Shown piece by piece: positions 61,088-64,000 of a stretch of 64,000 nt of DNA (position 1 is the first letter of the stretch; the number at the start of each line of letters is the position of its first letter). A model generated the notes under the pieces. That model ran no database searches. It had not been told where the DNA came from and saw nothing but the letters and a program-made list of their open reading frames with translations. Position numbers and translations under genes: made by a program. The stretch spans positions 43,833-107,832 of the forward strand of contig JABTBR010000021.1 in assembly GCA_013284265.1 (NCBI GenBank). Reading direction: 5' to 3'. Source of the DNA: Oxalobacteraceae bacterium (GTDB lineage Bacteria > Pseudomonadota > Gammaproteobacteria > Burkholderiales > Burkholderiaceae_D).

Positions 61088-63940
61088 ATGGATCTGTTTG
61101 CAGTCGACGACGACGTAGCCAAGTGGGAGCAGGAGTTGGTACCCCTGCGGCTGTCCCCGTGCGGCGCCGCCCGTTTGCTGGTGCAAGTGCCGCTGGCCTG
61201 GCATCTGCGCCAGCGCGACAGTGCGCGTGCCCTGGCGCTGGCCGCCGACGTGACCGATCAGTTGGACAGCATGGGCCTGGACGACGCCACCCGCCTGCCG
61301 GCACTGGCGCGCATGCAACTGGTGCGGGCCGAAGCGCTCTGGCTGCAAGGCGAACTGGAAGCGGCCGACACCCTGGCCCTGGGCGCCCTGCCCGGCTTTG
61401 GCGCATGTGACGACCACGCCGGCTGCGCCGACGCCCACTGGCTGCGCGCCTGGATCGCCGTCGACCTGGGCGACCACCAGTTGCGCGACGGCCAGCTGGA
61501 ACTGGCCGCCGCCGCCGCGCGCCGCGCCGGCGACCCGCAGCGCCTGATCATCTTCGAAGCGGCCATGGGCCGCTGGGCCGTGCTGGCCGACCGCCACGGC
61601 GCCAGCGCGCGCTGGCGCGAACGCTTCAGCGTCGACCACCTTCCCGCCGCCACCCTCAATCCCGGCGCGGCCGCCTGGGTCTACGATTTCCTGGGCCTGT
61701 CGGCCAGCTTCGACAGCGATTTCGGCGTCGCCGCCGGCCACTACATCCGCTGCTACGAAGCGGCGCTGGAAACGGGCCAGCTGCGCTGTGCCATCATCGC
61801 CGCCACCAATATCGGCGAAGACTTCACCATCCTCAACGACCTGCACTCGGCGCTGGAATGGATGCAAAGCGCCCTCGACCTGGCCCGCCCCACCGGCTGG
61901 CCGCGCAGCCTGGGCGCCTGCCTGATGCACACCGCCGACACCATGCGCCGCCTGGGCCGCATCGACACCGCCGAAGCATTGCTGCACGAGGCGCTGCAAA
62001 TCCTGGCGCCGCTGGCCGGCGCGCGCAGCTACGCCATCGCCTTGCAATACCAGGGCGACCTGGCGCTCGACAAGGCCGACTACGCCGGCGCGCTGGACGT
62101 GTTCCGCCGCCTGGAACGCCGCGCCGACGCGCTCCAGCAGGCCGACCTGCGCTCGACCGCGCGGCGCGGCCAGGCCCATGCCCTGTGCTTCCTCGACCAG
62201 CCCCAGGCCGCGCTGCGCGAAGCCATGCTGGCGGTGCAACTGGCGGCGGACCAGTCGAACGCCTACAACCACATCGCCGCCCTGCGCGTGCTGTCGCTGA
62301 TCCACACGCGCCACCCGCTGCCCGCGCCCGAGGGCATGACCGAGCTCAACGCCACCCTGCACTATCTGCACCAGGCGCTGGAGGTGGCCTCCACCATCGC
62401 CGGCTACACCCTGCCGGCCGACCTGCTCGAAGCGCTGGCGCGCGAGTACGCCCAGGCCGGCAGCTACCAGCAAGCCTATGAGTCGGCGCTGGCCGCCGCC
62501 GCCGCGCGCGAAAAAAGCCGCAGCCAGGAAGCCACCAACCGCGCCGTCGCCATGCAGGTGCACCACCAGACCGAACACGCGCGCGCCGAAGGCCAGCACC
62601 ACCGCGAACTGGCCGCCTCCGAAGCGCGCCGCGCCGCCGTGCTGCAGCAGACCAGCGACATGCTGCACCGCCTATCGGCCATCGGCCAGGAAATCACCGC
62701 CCACCTGGACGCGGCCGCCGTCTTCACCGCGCTGGACCGCCATGTGCACGCGCTGCTGCCCGCCCACACCTTCGCCATCTACCTGTGCGACCCGAACGGC
62801 ACCAGCCTGCAGCGCGCCTTCGGCGTGGAAGGCGGCAAGCCCATGCCCACCGCCACCATCTCCTTCGACCACCCGAACGCCCAATCGGTGCGCTGCCTGA
62901 AGGAGCGCCACGAAATCTGCCATGACCACGCGCCCGCCTTCGCCATCCCCATGCCCGGCACCGCGCTCAGCGAAAGCGCGCTATTCCTGCCGCTGCTGAT
63001 CGGCGACCATCCGCTGGGCGTGATGACGGTGCAGTCCTTGCAACCGAACGCCTACGGCGAGCGCGAACGGCTGATCTTCCGCACCCTGTGCGCCTATGGC
63101 GCCATCGCCCTCGACAACGCCGAAGCTTACCGCCAGTTGAAGGATGCCCAGAGCCAGCTGGTGTCGCAGGAAAAGCTGGCCGCGCTCGGGTCGCTGATGG
63201 CCGGCGTGGCCCACGAACTCAATACCCCGATCGGCAACAGCCTGCTGATCGCCAGCACCCTGCAGCAAAAGACCGAGGAGCTGGAAAAGCAGATGAACGG
63301 CGGCGGCATCCGCCGCTCCGAGCTGGCCAGCTACGTGGCCGACGCCCAGCGCGCCTCGGCGCTGGTGATGCGCGGCCTGCATAGCGCGGCCGACCTGGTC
63401 AACAGTTTCAAGCAGGTGGCGGTGGACCGCACCACCGAGCAGCGCCGCCATTTCAATCTGCAGCAGGTGACCCACGAAATCGTCGCCACCATGATGAACC
63501 GCGTGCGCGCCTCCGGCCACAGCATCGAGTACGAGGTGGCCGATACGCTGACGATGGACAGCTACCCCGGCCCCTTCGGCCAGGTCATCACCAACTTCAT
63601 CAACAACGCCCTGCTGCACGCCTTCGAGCAAGAGGGGCGCGGCCAGATGTGGCTCAGCGCCAGCGCAGGGTCCGATGAGCGCGTCGTGATCGCCTTCCGC
63701 GACAACGGCGGCGGCATCGCCAGCGAGCACTTGAACCGTATCTTCGACCCCTTCTTCACCACCAAGCTGGGCCAGGGCGGCAGCGGCCTGGGCCTGTCGA
63801 TCAGCTACAACATCGTCACCTCGCTGCTGGGCGGCCAGATCAGCGTAACCAGCGGCCCGGACGGCACCACCTTCACCCTCGACCTGCCGCTGACGGCCCC
63901 GCGCCACGATCCGGAGCAGCCGGCCGCGATTTATCACTGA
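61088..63940 (+). CDS. Soluble TPR-GAF sensor histidine kinase
   Basis: The 950-aa protein has no membrane segment. Residues 1 to about 450 are TPR-like helices (AAGHYIRCYEAALETGQLRC, ALQYQGDLALDKADYAGALD). A coiled coil and a GAF domain (about 550-690) follow, then a histidine kinase: phospho-His 709 in GVAHELNTPIGNSLL, N box NFINNALLHAF, DNGGGI and GSGLGLSIS. The frame starts at ATG 61082, but ATG 61088 has GAGGA seven bases before it and is preferred. A TATAAT at 61023-61028 may be its -10 box. No partner regulator is seen before the window ends. Confidence 0.9.
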   Translation: MDLFAVDDDVAKWEQELVPLRLSPCGAARLLVQVPLAWHLRQRDSARALALAADVTDQLDSMGLDDATRLPALARMQLVRAEALWLQGELEAADTLALGALPGFGACDDHAGCADAHWLRAWIAVDLGDHQLRDGQLELAAAAARRAGDPQRLIIFEAAMGRWAVLADRHGASARWRERFSVDHLPAATLNPGAAAWVYDFLGLSASFDSDFGVAAGHYIRCYEAALETGQLRCAIIAATNIGEDFTILNDLHSALEWMQSALDLARPTGWPRSLGACLMHTADTMRRLGRIDTAEALLHEALQILAPLAGARSYAIALQYQGDLALDKADYAGALDVFRRLERRADALQQADLRSTARRGQAHALCFLDQPQAALREAMLAVQLAADQSNAYNHIAALRVLSLIHTRHPLPAPEGMTELNATLHYLHQALEVASTIAGYTLPADLLEALAREYAQAGSYQQAYESALAAAAAREKSRSQEATNRAVAMQVHHQTEHARAEGQHHRELAASEARRAAVLQQTSDMLHRLSAIGQEITAHLDAAAVFTALDRHVHALLPAHTFAIYLCDPNGTSLQRAFGVEGGKPMPTATISFDHPNAQSVRCLKERHEICHDHAPAFAIPMPGTALSESALFLPLLIGDHPLGVMTVQSLQPNAYGERERLIFRTLCAYGAIALDNAEAYRQLKDAQSQLVSQEKLAALGSLMAGVAHELNTPIGNSLLIASTLQQKTEELEKQMNGGGIRRSELASYVADAQRASALVMRGLHSAADLVNSFKQVAVDRTTEQRRHFNLQQVTHEIVATMMNRVRASGHSIEYEVADTLTMDSYPGPFGQVITNFINNALLHAFEQEGRGQMWLSASAGSDERVVIAFRDNGGGIASEHLNRIFDPFFTTKLGQGGSGLGLSISYNIVTSLLGGQISVTSGPDGTTFTLDLPLTAPRHDPEQPAAIYH

Positions 63941-63966
63941 TTTTTCCCTGCGGCGCGTTCCCAAAA

Positions 63967-64000
63967 AACCCAAGGCGCAACCCTGGGGTCTGACCCGCCG
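63967..64000. repeat. Palindromic intergenic repeat, copy 7 (cut by window end)
   Basis: The left arm aaacccaaggcgcaaccctg and the start of the inner palindrome (ggggtctgacccgccg) are visible. The rest lies beyond the window. It follows the kinase gene by 26 bases. Confidence 0.85.

Overview
The window is a stretch of a GC-rich betaproteobacterial chromosome, most likely Oxalobacteraceae (Massilia, Duganella or Janthinobacterium type). The grounds are the ybgC-tolQRAB-pal-cpoB order, the orn - M48 peptidase - phhB - rsgA cluster, a PEP-CTERM protein, a FadL-type porin, and many copies of a long palindromic intergenic repeat that I associate from memory with this family. Taxonomy is inference from gene content, not from a marker comparison.

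Layout. 0.2-6.6 kb holds an SDR dehydrogenase and the complete Tol-Pal cell-envelope operon. 6.86-13.5 kb contains three identical tRNA-Lys(UUU) genes; the second and third bracket a low-GC accessory island. The island has a minus-strand operon (Shedu-type nuclease, a 476-aa protein with a HEPN-like RN-x5-H motif, and a DUF900-like serine hydrolase lipoprotein). It then has a plus-strand pair that looks like a membrane-acting toxin and its immunity protein, and a truncated cytochrome remnant. 13.5-24.2 kb is mostly minus strand: an esterase, a periplasmic binding protein, a YdeI protein, a signalling cluster (binding protein, stand-alone REC, large hybrid kinase, REC-GGDEF cyclase), and a small membrane operon led by an ArsR-like regulator. 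24.2-31.4 kb carries an outer-membrane barrel, a repeat-rich lipoprotein, a SUV3-like RNA helicase and an erythromycin-esterase-like protein. 31.4-40 kb has YigZ, a VOC protein, a regulator, cytochrome c, an overlapping pair of binding proteins, a PEP-CTERM protein, a chemoreceptor and a cystine-type symporter.

At 40.1-41.6 kb an intact IS3-family element sits exactly in the loop of a former bidirectional terminator between the symporter and a FadL porin. 43.3-47.8 kb is an RND pump and adaptor without an outer-membrane channel. 48.2-57.7 kb holds envelope and housekeeping genes, including an 806-aa coiled-coil protein, an SrkA-like kinase, a YecA/SEC-C protein, an esterase and an arylamine N-acetyltransferase. 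57.8-64 kb carries orn, an M48 (Ste24-type) peptidase, phhB, rsgA and a soluble TPR-GAF histidine kinase.

Most promising for new biology: the Shedu / HEPN-like / hydrolase operon in the tRNA-Lys island, the orphan toxin-immunity pair next to it, the palindromic repeat family lying downstream of gene ends, and the IS targeted to a terminator loop with its own insulating hairpin.
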